DNA from: CAZROT01 sp964601895
Lineage (GTDB): Bacteria > Pseudomonadota > Gammaproteobacteria > Enterobacterales > Enterobacteriaceae
Length of the DNA: 64,000 nucleotides
Assembly: GCA_964601895.1 (NCBI GenBank)
Contig: CAZROT010000004.1
Coordinates: 186,001-250,000, forward strand
Reading direction: 5' to 3'
In this document: positions 27,125-36,013 of the stretch, in pieces
Numbering within the stretch: position 1 is the stretch's first letter
How the letters are laid out: every line of letters begins with the position of its first letter
Made by a program: the position numbers and the translations under genes
Notes under the pieces: model-generated
Told to the model about the DNA's origin: nothing
The model's database searches: none
The model's input: only the letters and a program-made list of their open reading frames with translations

Positions 27125-28489
27125 TTACTTGCCGATACAAAAGCTCGAAAAAATGCGCCCCAGCAAATCATCAGAAGTAAATTCACCCGTTATGGTATTG
27201 AGCGCCTGCTGAGCCAGACGCAGCTCTTCAGCCAGTAATTCACCTGCCCTGGCACTGATTAATTGTTGATAGCCGCGTTTCAGATGATCGGATGCCATTT
27301 CCAGTGCCTGCAAATGACGGCGACGCGCCAGAAATTCACCTTCAATATTGGTGGCAAAACCCATTACCTGTTTAAGATGCATACGTAAAAAATCCAGACC
27401 CTGCCCAGTACGTGCCGAAATACGCACAACAGGATAACCGTCAATTTCATCAATGCCCGGCAGTTCCGCAGTCATATCTGTTTTATTACGTATCATAGTG
27501 ACCGGCATGCCGGCAGGTAAGCGGGCAATAAATTCTGGCCAGATTATTGCCGGAGTAACCGCTTCTGTTACGCTGGCATCAACCATAAATAATATCCTGT
27601 CAGCCTCCTCGATTGCCTGCCATGCACGTTCAATGCCCATTTTTTCAACTTCATCGCCAGCTTCACGCAGACCCGCCGTATCCAGCACATGAAGTGGCAT
27701 GCCATCAATATGAATCTGCTCACGTAAGACATCGCGCGTCGTACCGGCAATAGGGGTGACTATCGCTGCTTCATAACCCGCCAGTGCATTGAGTAAACTG
27801 GATTTACCGGCGTTAGGACGTCCTGCGATAACAACATGCATGCCTTCGCGTAACAGGCTGCCCTGATGTGCCGCGGCATACACTCCTGCCAGTACGTTAA
27901 TTACATCAGTTAACTGACTGTGAATATTTCCATCAGAAAGAAAATCAATTTCTTCATCCGGAAAATCAATGGCAGCTTCGACGTACATTCTCAGATTAAT
28001 TAATGCATTGACCAGCTGATGAATGCGTGCCGAAAAAGCGCCCTGTAACCCATGCATCGCTGAACGCGCAGCACGTTCAGAACTGGCATCAATGAGATCG
28101 GCAATCGCTTCCGCCTGCACTAAATCTATCTTACCGTTAAGAAATGCACGCTCAGAAAATTCCCCCGGTCGGGCAATACGTAATCCCGGCAGTAGTAACA
28201 CGCGCGTTAACAGCAGATCCAGAATCACAGGACCACCATGACAATGAAATTCGAGAACATCTTCTGCAGTAAAAGAATCAGGGGCAGGAAACCAGAGAGC
28301 AATTCCTTTATCCAGGACGCTGCCATCAGCATCATAAAACGGCAGGTAATGCGCATAACGCGGTTTAAGGCATTGTCCCAGCACGGCATGCGCCACGCTC
28401 GCTGCAGCCTTGCCGGAAACACGTAATATGCCAACACCACCCCGACCCTGCGGGGTTGCCTGAGCAACTATGGTATCAATGCCACTCAT
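27125..28489 (-). CDS. mnmE: tRNA uridine-5-carboxymethylaminomethyl modification GTPase MnmE
   Basis: A 454-residue GTPase that, with MnmG, makes the cmnm5U34 modification of tRNA wobble uridines. The N-terminal tetrahydrofolate-binding domain begins MSGIDTIVAQATPQGRGGVGILRVSG. The GTPase domain has G1 GRPNAGKSSL, G2 GTTRD, G3 DTAGLRE and G4 NKTD. The C-terminus ends CIGK, the invariant Cys motif needed for modification. All elements are intact. It is the last member of the conserved block rpmH-rnpA-yidD-yidC-mnmE. Confidence 0.98.
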   Translation of the reverse strand: MSGIDTIVAQATPQGRGGVGILRVSGKAAASVAHAVLGQCLKPRYAHYLPFYDADGSVLDKGIALWFPAPDSFTAEDVLEFHCHGGPVILDLLLTRVLLLPGLRIARPGEFSERAFLNGKIDLVQAEAIADLIDASSERAARSAMHGLQGAFSARIHQLVNALINLRMYVEAAIDFPDEEIDFLSDGNIHSQLTDVINVLAGVYAAAHQGSLLREGMHVVIAGRPNAGKSSLLNALAGYEAAIVTPIAGTTRDVLREQIHIDGMPLHVLDTAGLREAGDEVEKMGIERAWQAIEEADRILFMVDASVTEAVTPAIIWPEFIARLPAGMPVTMIRNKTDMTAELPGIDEIDGYPVVRISARTGQGLDFLRMHLKQVMGFATNIEGEFLARRRHLQALEMASDHLKRGYQQLISARAGELLAEELRLAQQALNTITGEFTSDDLLGRIFSSFCIGK

Positions 28490-28547
28490 AAGAAGTGTTT
28501 TTTACTCAATGAAATAAATACAGTAAAACCACATGCCGTATCAGTGA

Positions 28548-30194
28548 CTATTTTTTATCCCTGCTGTGCAGGCCACGTTTTTCCAGACCACGGTAAATCA
28601 TTTGTTGCTGCAGGATAGTTACCAGGTTACTGATAATATAGTAAAGCACCAGGCCTGACGGGAACCATAGGAAAAATATGGTAAAAATCAAAGGCATAAA
28701 ATTTAATACTTTCTGCTGAACGGGATCAGTCACTGTGGTAGGTGACATTTTCTGGATAAAATACATGGTTATCCCCATCAGCACCGGCAAAATGTAATAC
28801 GGATCCTGCGCAGATAAATCATGAATCCATGCAAAAAAATGTGCATGACGCAGCTCCACCGATCCTATCAGCATATAATATAACGCAAGAAAAATAGGCA
28901 TCTGAATAAGCAGCGGTAAACAGCCACCGAGCGGATTCACTTTTTCAGCCTTGTACAGCGCCATCATTTCCTGACTCAGGCGTTGCCGGTCATCACCGAT
29001 ACGCTCGCGCATTGCCTGCAGCTTCGGTTGCAGCATACGCATTTTTGCCATAGAGGTATATTGAGCACGGGTGAGCGGATACATGATGCCGCGCACAATA
29101 AAGGTGATCATGATGATAGACACACCCCAGTTACCGACAAAACCATGGAGAAATTTCAGTAGCTTGAACAGCGGTTGTGAGATAAACCATAGCCAGCCAT
29201 AATCCACCGTCAGATCAAGATAGGGTGCGACAGCTGCCATTCTGTTCTGAATTTCTGGTCCAACCCACAGGATAGCACCCAACTGCTGTTCTGCACCCGG
29301 CGCTACTACAACGGGCTGGCTTTTAAAACCAACAGCCGCCATGCCATCGCCTGGCTTCGCAGAATAAAATGTACTTGTCTGTTGCGCGCCAGGAACCCAT
29401 GCGGTAGCAAAGTACTGTTGCAGCATGGCAATCCAGCCACCCTGCGTGACGATGTTCAGAGTATCTTCTTCAATGTCACTGAAACTGTATTTTTTGTATT
29501 TCGTTTCGGAGGAAGAAAACGCAGCACCACGATAAGTTTGCAAGGCAAAATTACTGCTGCCTCTATCACGATAAAGCGGTAACTCAACCTGCTGCTTCAA
29601 CTGGCCAAATAAAACCAGCTCCAGCGCATCAGCAGAAACATTGTTAATGTGATAATCCACATTCACAGCATAATCGTTACGCCTGACGGTAAAAGTTTTG
29701 GTAAGAATCGCCCCATTTTTAGCGGTAAAGGTAAAAGGAATACGCAATTCATCCTCACCCTCTGCCAGCACAAAACTATTCTGTGCGACTTCAAACAACG
29801 GACGCCCTCCGTTATCGGGATTATCCGGTCCGTTTTTACCGGTCAGGCCACTTTGTGCCTGCCAGATAAAAGATGATGACGTTTCCAAGAGCTTAAAAGG
29901 AGACTGCGATCCCAGTTTTTCTGGATAAGCCAACAGGCTGGCTTGTTCAATATCACCACCACGCGCATTAATGGTCAGGGAGAGTACATCGGTCTTTACC
30001 GTTATCCATTTACTCTGATAAACACCAGCACCCGCATCAGTATTATTAATAGCGGTTTTATTCGTGACCTGACTGGCAGTTTCTCGCATTTCCTCGGCAA
30101 CAGCCTGTCGACGATCCTCCTGCCAGGTTTCCCAGATCATGAATGACACGAATAGCAGAGCAATAAGCAGGAGATTGCGTTGCGAATCCATCAT
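28548..30194 (-). CDS. yidC: Membrane protein insertase YidC
   Basis: YidC inserts and folds inner-membrane proteins alone or with SecYEG. The 548-residue protein has the Gram-negative layout: first transmembrane segment (RNLLLIALLFVSFMIW), a large periplasmic beta domain (residues about 60-340) and the five-helix conserved core (FVGNWGVSIIMITFIVRGIMYPLT through WFPSGLVLYYIISNLVTILQQQ). The conserved Arg of the hydrophilic groove lies in TFIVRG. Sequence from start to end is very close to E. coli YidC, one of the better pointers to Enterobacterales. The start may be either of two adjacent ATG codons (30194 or 30191). Confidence 0.98.
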   Translation of the reverse strand: MMDSQRNLLLIALLFVSFMIWETWQEDRRQAVAEEMRETASQVTNKTAINNTDAGAGVYQSKWITVKTDVLSLTINARGGDIEQASLLAYPEKLGSQSPFKLLETSSSFIWQAQSGLTGKNGPDNPDNGGRPLFEVAQNSFVLAEGEDELRIPFTFTAKNGAILTKTFTVRRNDYAVNVDYHINNVSADALELVLFGQLKQQVELPLYRDRGSSNFALQTYRGAAFSSSETKYKKYSFSDIEEDTLNIVTQGGWIAMLQQYFATAWVPGAQQTSTFYSAKPGDGMAAVGFKSQPVVVAPGAEQQLGAILWVGPEIQNRMAAVAPYLDLTVDYGWLWFISQPLFKLLKFLHGFVGNWGVSIIMITFIVRGIMYPLTRAQYTSMAKMRMLQPKLQAMRERIGDDRQRLSQEMMALYKAEKVNPLGGCLPLLIQMPIFLALYYMLIGSVELRHAHFFAWIHDLSAQDPYYILPVLMGITMYFIQKMSPTTVTDPVQQKVLNFMPLIFTIFFLWFPSGLVLYYIISNLVTILQQQMIYRGLEKRGLHSRDKK

Positions 30195-30205
30195 TAAATT
30201 GTTCT

Positions 30206-30460
30206 CTAATTATTATCGTTAGCGTGCGGGGGTACAGGATCATCACCACCGGAATGTAAAGGATGGCATCTTAACAGGCGTTTCAGAATCAATGCGCTAC
30301 CTTTTATCAGGCCAAAACGATTCAGTGCCTCAATACCATATTGAGAACAAGTTGGGTGAAAGCGACAACGGGGTCCCAGTAGTGGGCTTATGATACACTG
30401 ATACCCTTTAATCAGCCCTTTCAGGATATACAGAGAGCCCGACGACAGTGACAACGCCAT
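30206..30460 (-). CDS. yidD: Membrane protein insertion efficiency factor YidD
   Basis: An 84-residue small protein linked to YidC function. The diagnostic sequence is GYQCIISPLLGPRCRFHPTCSQYGIEAL with its three cysteines, followed by RLLRCHPLHSGGDDPVP. A short amphipathic N-terminus attaches it to the inner membrane. Its start overlaps the end of rnpA by 40 bases, as is common in this operon, which suggests translational coupling. Confidence 0.96.
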   Translation of the reverse strand: MALSLSSGSLYILKGLIKGYQCIISPLLGPRCRFHPTCSQYGIEALNRFGLIKGSALILKRLLRCHPLHSGGDDPVPPHANDNN

Positions 30461-30780
30461 AGTTTTTCCAACGTTTCCATCAAGGTATGGTTATCGAGTT
30501 CAGCCACACCTTTTTTTACCAGAAATATAAAATCCATCGACGGTAATTTGTGTTGATTCAAACGAAAGCTTTCTCTTGCCAGGCGTTTTATCCTATTGCG
30601 CTGGCACGCATGCCTGACATGTTTTTTCGCAACAGTTAAACCGATACGGGGATAACCCAGCTGGTTCAGGCGACCAAGAATAATCATTTGCAATACACTG
30701 GCACGCTGCGGCTGCTCGAACACAAAATTAAAATGGACAGGAGTCAGCAAACGTAGCTTTCTCGGAAAAACACGCTTCAC
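30421..30780 (-). CDS. rnpA: Ribonuclease P protein component
   Basis: The 119-residue protein subunit of RNase P, which helps the catalytic RNA remove the 5' leader of precursor tRNAs. It shows the conserved RNR-type basic motif (CQRNRIKRLARESFR) and the early FNFVF segment. It lies 12 bases downstream of rpmH and overlaps yidD, so the three form one unit. Confidence 0.97.
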   Translation of the reverse strand: MKRVFPRKLRLLTPVHFNFVFEQPQRASVLQMIILGRLNQLGYPRIGLTVAKKHVRHACQRNRIKRLARESFRLNQHKLPSMDFIFLVKKGVAELDNHTLMETLEKLWRCHCRRALCIS

Positions 30781-30792
30781 TGATTTAGCGTA

Positions 30793-30942
30793 TCAACGTT
30801 GCTGTCTGGAGACGGTTAAACGGGCACGCCCTTTAGCACGACGACGTGACAGAACCTGACGGCCATTTTTGGTGGCCATACGCGCACGAAACCCGTGTGT
30901 GCGATTACGCTTCAATACGGACGGTTGGAAAGTGCGTTTCAT
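30793..30942 (-). CDS. rpmH: Ribosomal protein L34
   Basis: A short gene (49 codons). The translation begins MKRTFQPSVLKRNRTHGFRA, continues MATKNGRQVLSRRRAKGRA and ends RLTVSRQQR. E. coli L34 is 46 residues, so the tail is three residues longer. L34 is a component of the large ribosomal subunit. It is the first gene of the rpmH-rnpA-yidD-yidC-mnmE block and has a good promoter about 110 bases upstream. dnaA, usually divergent from rpmH in enterobacteria, is missing. Confidence 0.97.
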   Translation of the reverse strand: MKRTFQPSVLKRNRTHGFRARMATKNGRQVLSRRRAKGRARLTVSRQQR

Positions 30943-31050
30943 AATGATTGCTACCTGATACGTAAAATGATTGAATTTCTCAGCAAAACAAGCTCAGTTA
31001 CTTGAATTGAGCCGGCTAAATATCGCTTTTGATAATCTAAAAGAAGCGGA

Positions 31051-31079
31051 ATTGTAATAATTGTCACTTCCTGAGTCAA
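31051..31079 (-). promoter_or_regulatory. Sigma-70 promoter of rpmH
   Basis: Reading the minus strand, TTGACT (31079-31074) and TACAAT (31056-31051) are separated by exactly 17 bases and lie about 110 bases before the rpmH start. This matches the -35 and -10 consensus well for a highly expressed ribosomal operon. Confidence 0.75.
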
Positions 31080-31230
31080 TTATCATTCACAAATTAAGGG
31101 GCGTCAGCGGCAATACAGGCACAATACACCACGACGTCAGACAGAATACAGCCCCCTGGCGGAGTCGTTCAGGCCCTGCGCATAGCATTCGGTGCCGGCA
31201 GCTATGGCTGTTTTTCATCTGGTTGTTTTA

Positions 31231-32387
31231 TTAAGCAGTTGTCTTAGCGAGGAAGGCCTCATTATCTACTCTTAAGAATAAGTTAAAATTTTTCTGACCC
31301 TGCTTGATTGCTTCAACCAATTCTGCGAGAGAGAAGCCATCTATGGTATTGGGATTAGTCAAGATAACAGGTGAAAAGCCATTTTGTAGCAATAGTTTGT
31401 TAAGCAAAATAATGCCTATCGTGCGTGCATTACCATCGTAGAAAAAGTGTGCAGTTTCCAGCAATCGCCAGAAGCTTTTCATCAGAAGTCCGGGCGAGGG
31501 CTAATTCCTCATGATAAGCATCGATCATTTCCTGCGCCAGTGCTTCGCATTCCTGAGGCGTTCCAGCGAATGTGCGTAGATTAACTGCGACACCGTCATC
31601 ACCAGATGCATCATTTTTAGGAACAGGAACAAGATTGCCATCAGCATCCTGGTTACGCAGAAGCTCAAGTTTAAAAGCTGGCTTTTTACTTGTATCCTGT
31701 TCCGATTTTTTTTGTAAAGCCCATAGCTCATGAAGACCTGCTACCGTGGCATTATTGTATCCTGGAGTAGCCTTAGGATGGGGCAAGATAAGATAGAAAG
31801 AAGGAGAAAATAGGATTGTTTCTCGATAACCTTTTCTCATATGTATCAGCTCATTTCCGTCTAGCAGAGCGGCAGGCTTTTTTCTGGCATCAAGGTAGTC
31901 AAGTACATCATCTACCGCCAGACCATGTAAATAAAGCAGATTTTGCGCAGTTATCTTTTCATCTATGTGCGTTACCACATATCCCAAAGTCTTAAACATG
32001 GCTGCTGTATAGCCTGGTTCATTGTCAAAACCATATGCACCTACTTTGTCCTGTCGGTAAAAATCGACGACCAGCCGCCATAAATTTTCCTAAGGAAAAT
32101 TTTTAAAATCCGGATGCTTTTTTACTGCCTGAAATAAGCTGATCTCTGCCTGCTCTTTTTTATAGGACAAAACTTACCAGATCTTCATTACTTTCAATCC
32201 AGGAATTGGCTTTGTATCTGGCTATTTTTTCCTCTTCTTCGGGAGAAATATGTCTTTGTGTTTGGGGAGTAAAAGTGAGAACTGTTTGAGAAACTCCAAT
32301 TACAGATGCTTCCAAAGATGATTCACTGGAAGGTGATTTACTGGATTGACGAATCTGTTCATATTCATTATTTCCTGTTGAGCACAA
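31231..32387 (-). pseudogene. Fic-domain protein, inactivated by at least three lesions
   Basis: Minus-strand frames add up to a Fic protein of about 385 residues. Reading from 32387: an effector-like Ser-rich leader (MCSTGNNEYEQIRQSSKSPSS), a break near 32162 where the frame shifts into SYKKEQAEISLFQAVKKHP, an in-frame TAG at 32090-32092 (FP-stop-ENLWRLVVDFYRQDKVGAYG), then the long frame from 31999 (TLGYVVTHIDEKIT...), and another frameshift near 31465. Beyond it is the Fic motif HFFYDGNARTIGI, a variant of HPFxDGNGR in which the second Gly is Ala. Fic enzymes usually transfer AMP to target proteins. The leader and the neighbourhood suggest a former secreted effector. No anti-toxin-like inhibitory motif was recognised. 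Confidence 0.78.
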
Positions 32388-32615
32388 CTATATACCCTGC
32401 CATTGGTAATCATAATAAAATCTTAAGGTATGAAATACAGTAGCGAAAGCATTGTATAAATAGCGCTTAATTTCTGCCAAAAAATGCTTAAATGTTAGCC
32501 AAACTGGCTGTGCTAATCAGGGCAGGAGCGCTTTGTTATAACGCAACATCTTTTTTCTGAAATAAGCTTCCTTGCAGAAAATTTCATTAATGCATATAAC
32601 TGGAGACATAAGATT

Positions 32616-32992
32616 ATGCGGAGCTTTGGTATTTTACACAGGGATATTGGTCATTATCCATTAGAGTATATGAACTCTAATCGCACTACAGGTATTACAG
32701 ATACTGTACTCAGCACGAGACTTTATTTTGTAAAGCGTTAATAAGTATTAAAAATACCTTGTTAAGACGCAGTGAAAATTCGAGCGCTGACAATCCAACA
32801 CTGAAATGGTCATCACTTGGCAGGAATTGTTCTCTGGGTGTCAAGTTAACACCAAATTTTTATACTAAAAGCAAGGATGATCAATGCAAAGAATTGGCCA
32901 GTTTGCCTAACATACAAAATTCATTAAAGAACGGTTTTTGGGGACTTTCTCAATATGCCATTTATAAACTAGAGAGTCAGATACTAAAATAA
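32616..32992 (+). pseudogene. Possible decayed small gene in two frames
   Basis: A 41-codon frame (32616-32741, MRSFGILHRDIGHYPLEYMN) starts with GGAGA at a good distance. A second frame (32759-32992, opening with a TTG) continues for 77 codons and ends directly before a strong terminator hairpin. A ribosome binding site at one end and a terminator at the other suggest one former gene of about 120 codons broken by a frameshift. I do not recognise the product. Alternatively these are two unrelated short frames. Confidence 0.4.
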
Positions 32993-32993
32993 C

Positions 32994-33026
32994 TACAAAA
33001 CAGCCAGCATGGATGCTGGTTTTGTA
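32994..33026 (+). terminator. Rho-independent terminator hairpin
   Basis: TACAAAAC and CCAGCAT pair with ATGCTGG and TTTTGTA around a GG loop. The stem is long, has one two-base bulge, and ends in a T-rich stretch. It follows immediately after the stop of the short plus-strand frame. Confidence 0.72.
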
Positions 33027-33228
33027 TCTAATGCAGTCATCTGTTACCACCCATGACATCGGCAGGCAAAAAAACTCTTCTATTACTACTCATGTGACAT
33101 TTAGTTTTTTTAAACTTCTGCAGTTCATCATTTTATAACAGGTTACTTCCTTACCAGCCCCACCCTGATGCACTGGTAATATTTATAAGCTGCTCGATAA
33201 GTAGAGTGCATGAATTATAAAAACGGTC

Positions 33229-35082
33229 TCATTCAGTTCCGGCAGCCAGGGTGTTTTTCATCATTTTTTCCAGCGATTCTCTCATGGCTGCAGCCATGAA
33301 TAATGCCCGAGACGCTGCCTCATTCTGCGGCAAGGATAACGGATTATTAAGCAGGTCACTGACTGTTTCCACAAGGGAGATGCCCGCTTTTGTCAGTGCT
33401 TTCTTACCTGCACGCTCTGCCGGAATAGTATCTACGGCCCTCTCAAGTGAGGAAAATAGCTTATTTTCTGCAGAGGTCATTTCATCATTGAGTATCTGGT
33501 TAAAGCTGTCGCGCAGCGTTGTTACGCTGGCATCCATAACTGGCCTGCCATTAAGCTCCAGTTGTCGATTCTGTTGTTCACGCTGATAAAATGCCTTAAT
33601 TTCCGCATTCTGCTGATTCAGCCTGTCAACGCGACTTTGTACTGCGAGGGCATAGCGATAAACATCATTGGGCGTCTGTACGAACAGACTCGATTTAAAC
33701 GGAGCAAAGTCGTCAGCGCCTCCAGCACAAAGCACTCCGGCGACAATGCCAGAGCAGTTCTTATCTTTACTGATAAAGCGGTAGCCGATTTCATTGTTTT
33801 CCGCCCTCTGTTGTATGTCTGCCCAGTGTCGGTGTATCGCTTCTTCATCGAGGCCGAAAAGTGCAAAAGCTTCCTGTCCCTGCTCTCCTCGTAATGGCAG
33901 AAAAATTTTTTCTGCATTGACTATCCAGTTCTGATAATTATCTTTTGTCTGTCTGGCACGGGGCATAAAATAAGGCGCTTCTTTAAGAATCAATTGCATA
34001 GTGACCTCCCTGTTCATGCCGATTTCTTTATCTGCGCGTATTGTCTGGTTTAGCCTATCAAGGAAATTTTGTGAAATTCTCCCGGTAAAAATAGCGGCAA
34101 AATTCTCTTCCTGCGCTATGTTTACTGCTACATCGAACATGATGTTAACAATAACAGGAGAAATCTTTGTCATTAATGCTTTCTGATGGGATTCTATAAT
34201 CCCTCTCGGTGCAGCAGAGTGAGAGTCACTGCAGATTATCTCTTCTGTGATAAGTTGAGTTAATAACTCCTGCTGTTTTACTGGTTCCATCGATGAAAAA
34301 GCTGAATTATTTTTTATTTGTACGGCAAAATTTTTTCTGGCTGTCTGGTATATTTTTTTCGCCTGGTCGTTGATGGCAGAGGATATCGCTTTATTCAGGC
34401 TACCTTCGTTTTGTTGAATCTCACGTATTTCATCAAAACTCTGTAATCTTTCCACCGAACCTTCAGAAATAGCGTCAACAGCATCACTGTCATAACTGTC
34501 ACTTTTTAGTGACTTATCGTTGGCAAAGTACCTGTCATACAGGCCGCCACTTCTTCCTGTATCGGGTCCCCAGCTGATGTGAATTTCACCCGTATCATGA
34601 TTATCATTTTTTATCGTCATGGAAGCATGACCTGGATGATTGATGGTTTCATAAGGCCAGACATTAATCTGCACTCTGCGTGGCATTACCTGTGCTTTTC
34701 CAATACCATCAAAATTCGCTATTCTGTCGGTCATAATCTTGAAATCACGACCCGTCAATGGCTTGCCGTCTTTAATGTGCAATGCTTCTTGCGCAGCCTT
34801 CAGTTTTGTTTCACTTACGGTGTCTGACAGGGATGAAATAAACTGAGTCAGCAGTAACTGATTGCTCATACGAGTTTCTTTAACATACGCCCCGACAACA
34901 GGCAGACCTTTCAGTAAGGGCACAGAAGCCAGGAACTGCAGCACTTTACCCTTAAACGGAATTTCAGCACACTGTACAATGCCAGTGACCGCGCCCTTAT
35001 TGCCCTCTTCACGTTCAATGCCAAGTGGTGTGCTGTCGCCAGCCATGGCAATATTCTGAATGTTATCAGCATTGACAGGCAT
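33229..35082 (-). CDS. Putative type III effector with a papain-like (permuted) His...Cys signature
   Basis: A 617-residue protein translated from ATG 35082, which overlaps the stop of a chaperone gene by one base (TAATG) with an AGGAGG site just upstream. Coupled chaperone-then-effector order is typical of type III secretion cargo. Residues 138-172 read VWPYETINHPGHASM then EIHISWGP, and residues 438-456 read SKDKNCSGIVAGVLCAGGAD. A His motif (H152) before a Cys motif (C443) is the order of permuted NlpC/P60-like papain folds, so these may be the catalytic residues; this is inference. The rest is mostly helical. The N-terminal 50 residues, rich in small polar residues, suit a secretion signal and chaperone site. 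I do not recognise a named effector. Confidence 0.75.
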   Translation of the reverse strand: MPVNADNIQNIAMAGDSTPLGIEREEGNKGAVTGIVQCAEIPFKGKVLQFLASVPLLKGLPVVGAYVKETRMSNQLLLTQFISSLSDTVSETKLKAAQEALHIKDGKPLTGRDFKIMTDRIANFDGIGKAQVMPRRVQINVWPYETINHPGHASMTIKNDNHDTGEIHISWGPDTGRSGGLYDRYFANDKSLKSDSYDSDAVDAISEGSVERLQSFDEIREIQQNEGSLNKAISSAINDQAKKIYQTARKNFAVQIKNNSAFSSMEPVKQQELLTQLITEEIICSDSHSAAPRGIIESHQKALMTKISPVIVNIMFDVAVNIAQEENFAAIFTGRISQNFLDRLNQTIRADKEIGMNREVTMQLILKEAPYFMPRARQTKDNYQNWIVNAEKIFLPLRGEQGQEAFALFGLDEEAIHRHWADIQQRAENNEIGYRFISKDKNCSGIVAGVLCAGGADDFAPFKSSLFVQTPNDVYRYALAVQSRVDRLNQQNAEIKAFYQREQQNRQLELNGRPVMDASVTTLRDSFNQILNDEMTSAENKLFSSLERAVDTIPAERAGKKALTKAGISLVETVSDLLNNPLSLPQNEAASRALFMAAAMRESLEKMMKNTLAAGTE

Positions 35083-35558
35083 TACATCCTCCTGCCCTGC
35101 TGGCGGGCAGCTATCATGGGAGAAAAGACCGGCCCCTGCATTCTTGCCCTGCCTGCAGCGCTTTCATTGAGGTGCTGTATCAGAGTTTCCAGCCGGTCAG
35201 TGAAGGTTTCAAGCACCTGATACAGCAGGGCTCTGTCAGTATCTTTTAAGGAGATACGGTACAGATAAAGTACGGCATTATTCTTTGGATCAAAGGCCAG
35301 AACACCCTGACCCTGCTCGGCCAGTGACTGGTTCAATGACAGCAGATATTGAAAAACATCGCTGTCGTGCGGCCAGAATTCACCCAACATGCCATACAAA
35401 ATCCAGTTGTCCTCTGACTGACGTATGGAAATCATAAGATTTTCATCCAGTACCAACAGACACTGGCCATGCTCATCAAAGGTCAGTTGCAGTCCTAAAT
35501 CATCACCCAGCTCACTGAGCAGAACTGCAGACCGAACGTTGGAAAAATACGGCATCAT
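35082..35558 (-). CDS. CesT-family type III secretion chaperone
   Basis: A 158-residue acidic protein. I start it at ATG 35558 because CGGAG lies seven bases upstream; an earlier ATG at 35588 has no site. The pattern LLSELGDDLGLQLTFDEHGQCLLVLDENLMISI, then ILYGMLGEF and LLSLNQSLAEQGQGVLAFDPKNNAVLYLYRI, is that of CesT/Tir-type class I chaperones: an amphipathic first helix, a central beta-sheet and closing helices. Such dimers keep one or a few effectors unfolded for export. It sits immediately upstream of, and overlaps, the 617-residue candidate effector, which is therefore its likely client. No injectisome genes are in the window. Confidence 0.85.
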   Translation of the reverse strand: MMPYFSNVRSAVLLSELGDDLGLQLTFDEHGQCLLVLDENLMISIRQSEDNWILYGMLGEFWPHDSDVFQYLLSLNQSLAEQGQGVLAFDPKNNAVLYLYRISLKDTDRALLYQVLETFTDRLETLIQHLNESAAGRARMQGPVFSPMIAARQQGRRM

Positions 35559-36013
35559 TAATTTCTCCGAAAAGTTACTGTAATTCATTTAATGAATTAC
35601 TTAACTTTAAGTATAAATTTTTTCCAGCCAGGCTTATAGCTATCCCACGGTTGATATTTTTAGCGTGTCATCATTATTTTTGCGCTACTCAGATACCCTG
35701 GCAGGGTACTGCTTTTTTATCGCGGGAAGGGGGGCACTTTTTCTATTTTCTGACAGGGAGCTGGTATCACACAGACATACCGGTTGTATTGTGCGAAAAA
35801 ACCTCAAGACACGCTGGCAAGGTACTGGCTGGGCACGGGTGTATGTGTAGCGGACGCTGAACCATTATGATCAGGAGATCAGTGATAATAATCGCTCAAA
35901 TCAGCATCAGTGAATTTACAATGCTAATAAATGCATTATACAATTATTACCTTTTATTACTTTTTATTACCTTTACAACTTATCTTTATCTGTTTTTTAG
36001 GGAGCACTATAAT
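35559..36013. other. Divergent intergenic region of about 455 bp
   Basis: Between the chaperone operon (minus) and the Ser/Pro-rich gene (plus). Short frames here show no family resemblance or convincing start and are probably chance. It should hold both promoters. The 45-bp element of the paralogue genes was looked for and not found. Confidence 0.5.

Noticed and set aside
31074..31100. A possible DnaA box near rpmH (TCATTCACA)
   Set aside because: It differs from the TTATNCACA consensus and stands alone, and dnaA is absent from the region, so an origin is not supported.
35651..35860. Short plus-strand frames of 61 and 69 residues upstream of the Ser/Pro-rich gene
   Set aside because: Overlapping frames without family resemblance in a divergent promoter region; most likely chance.
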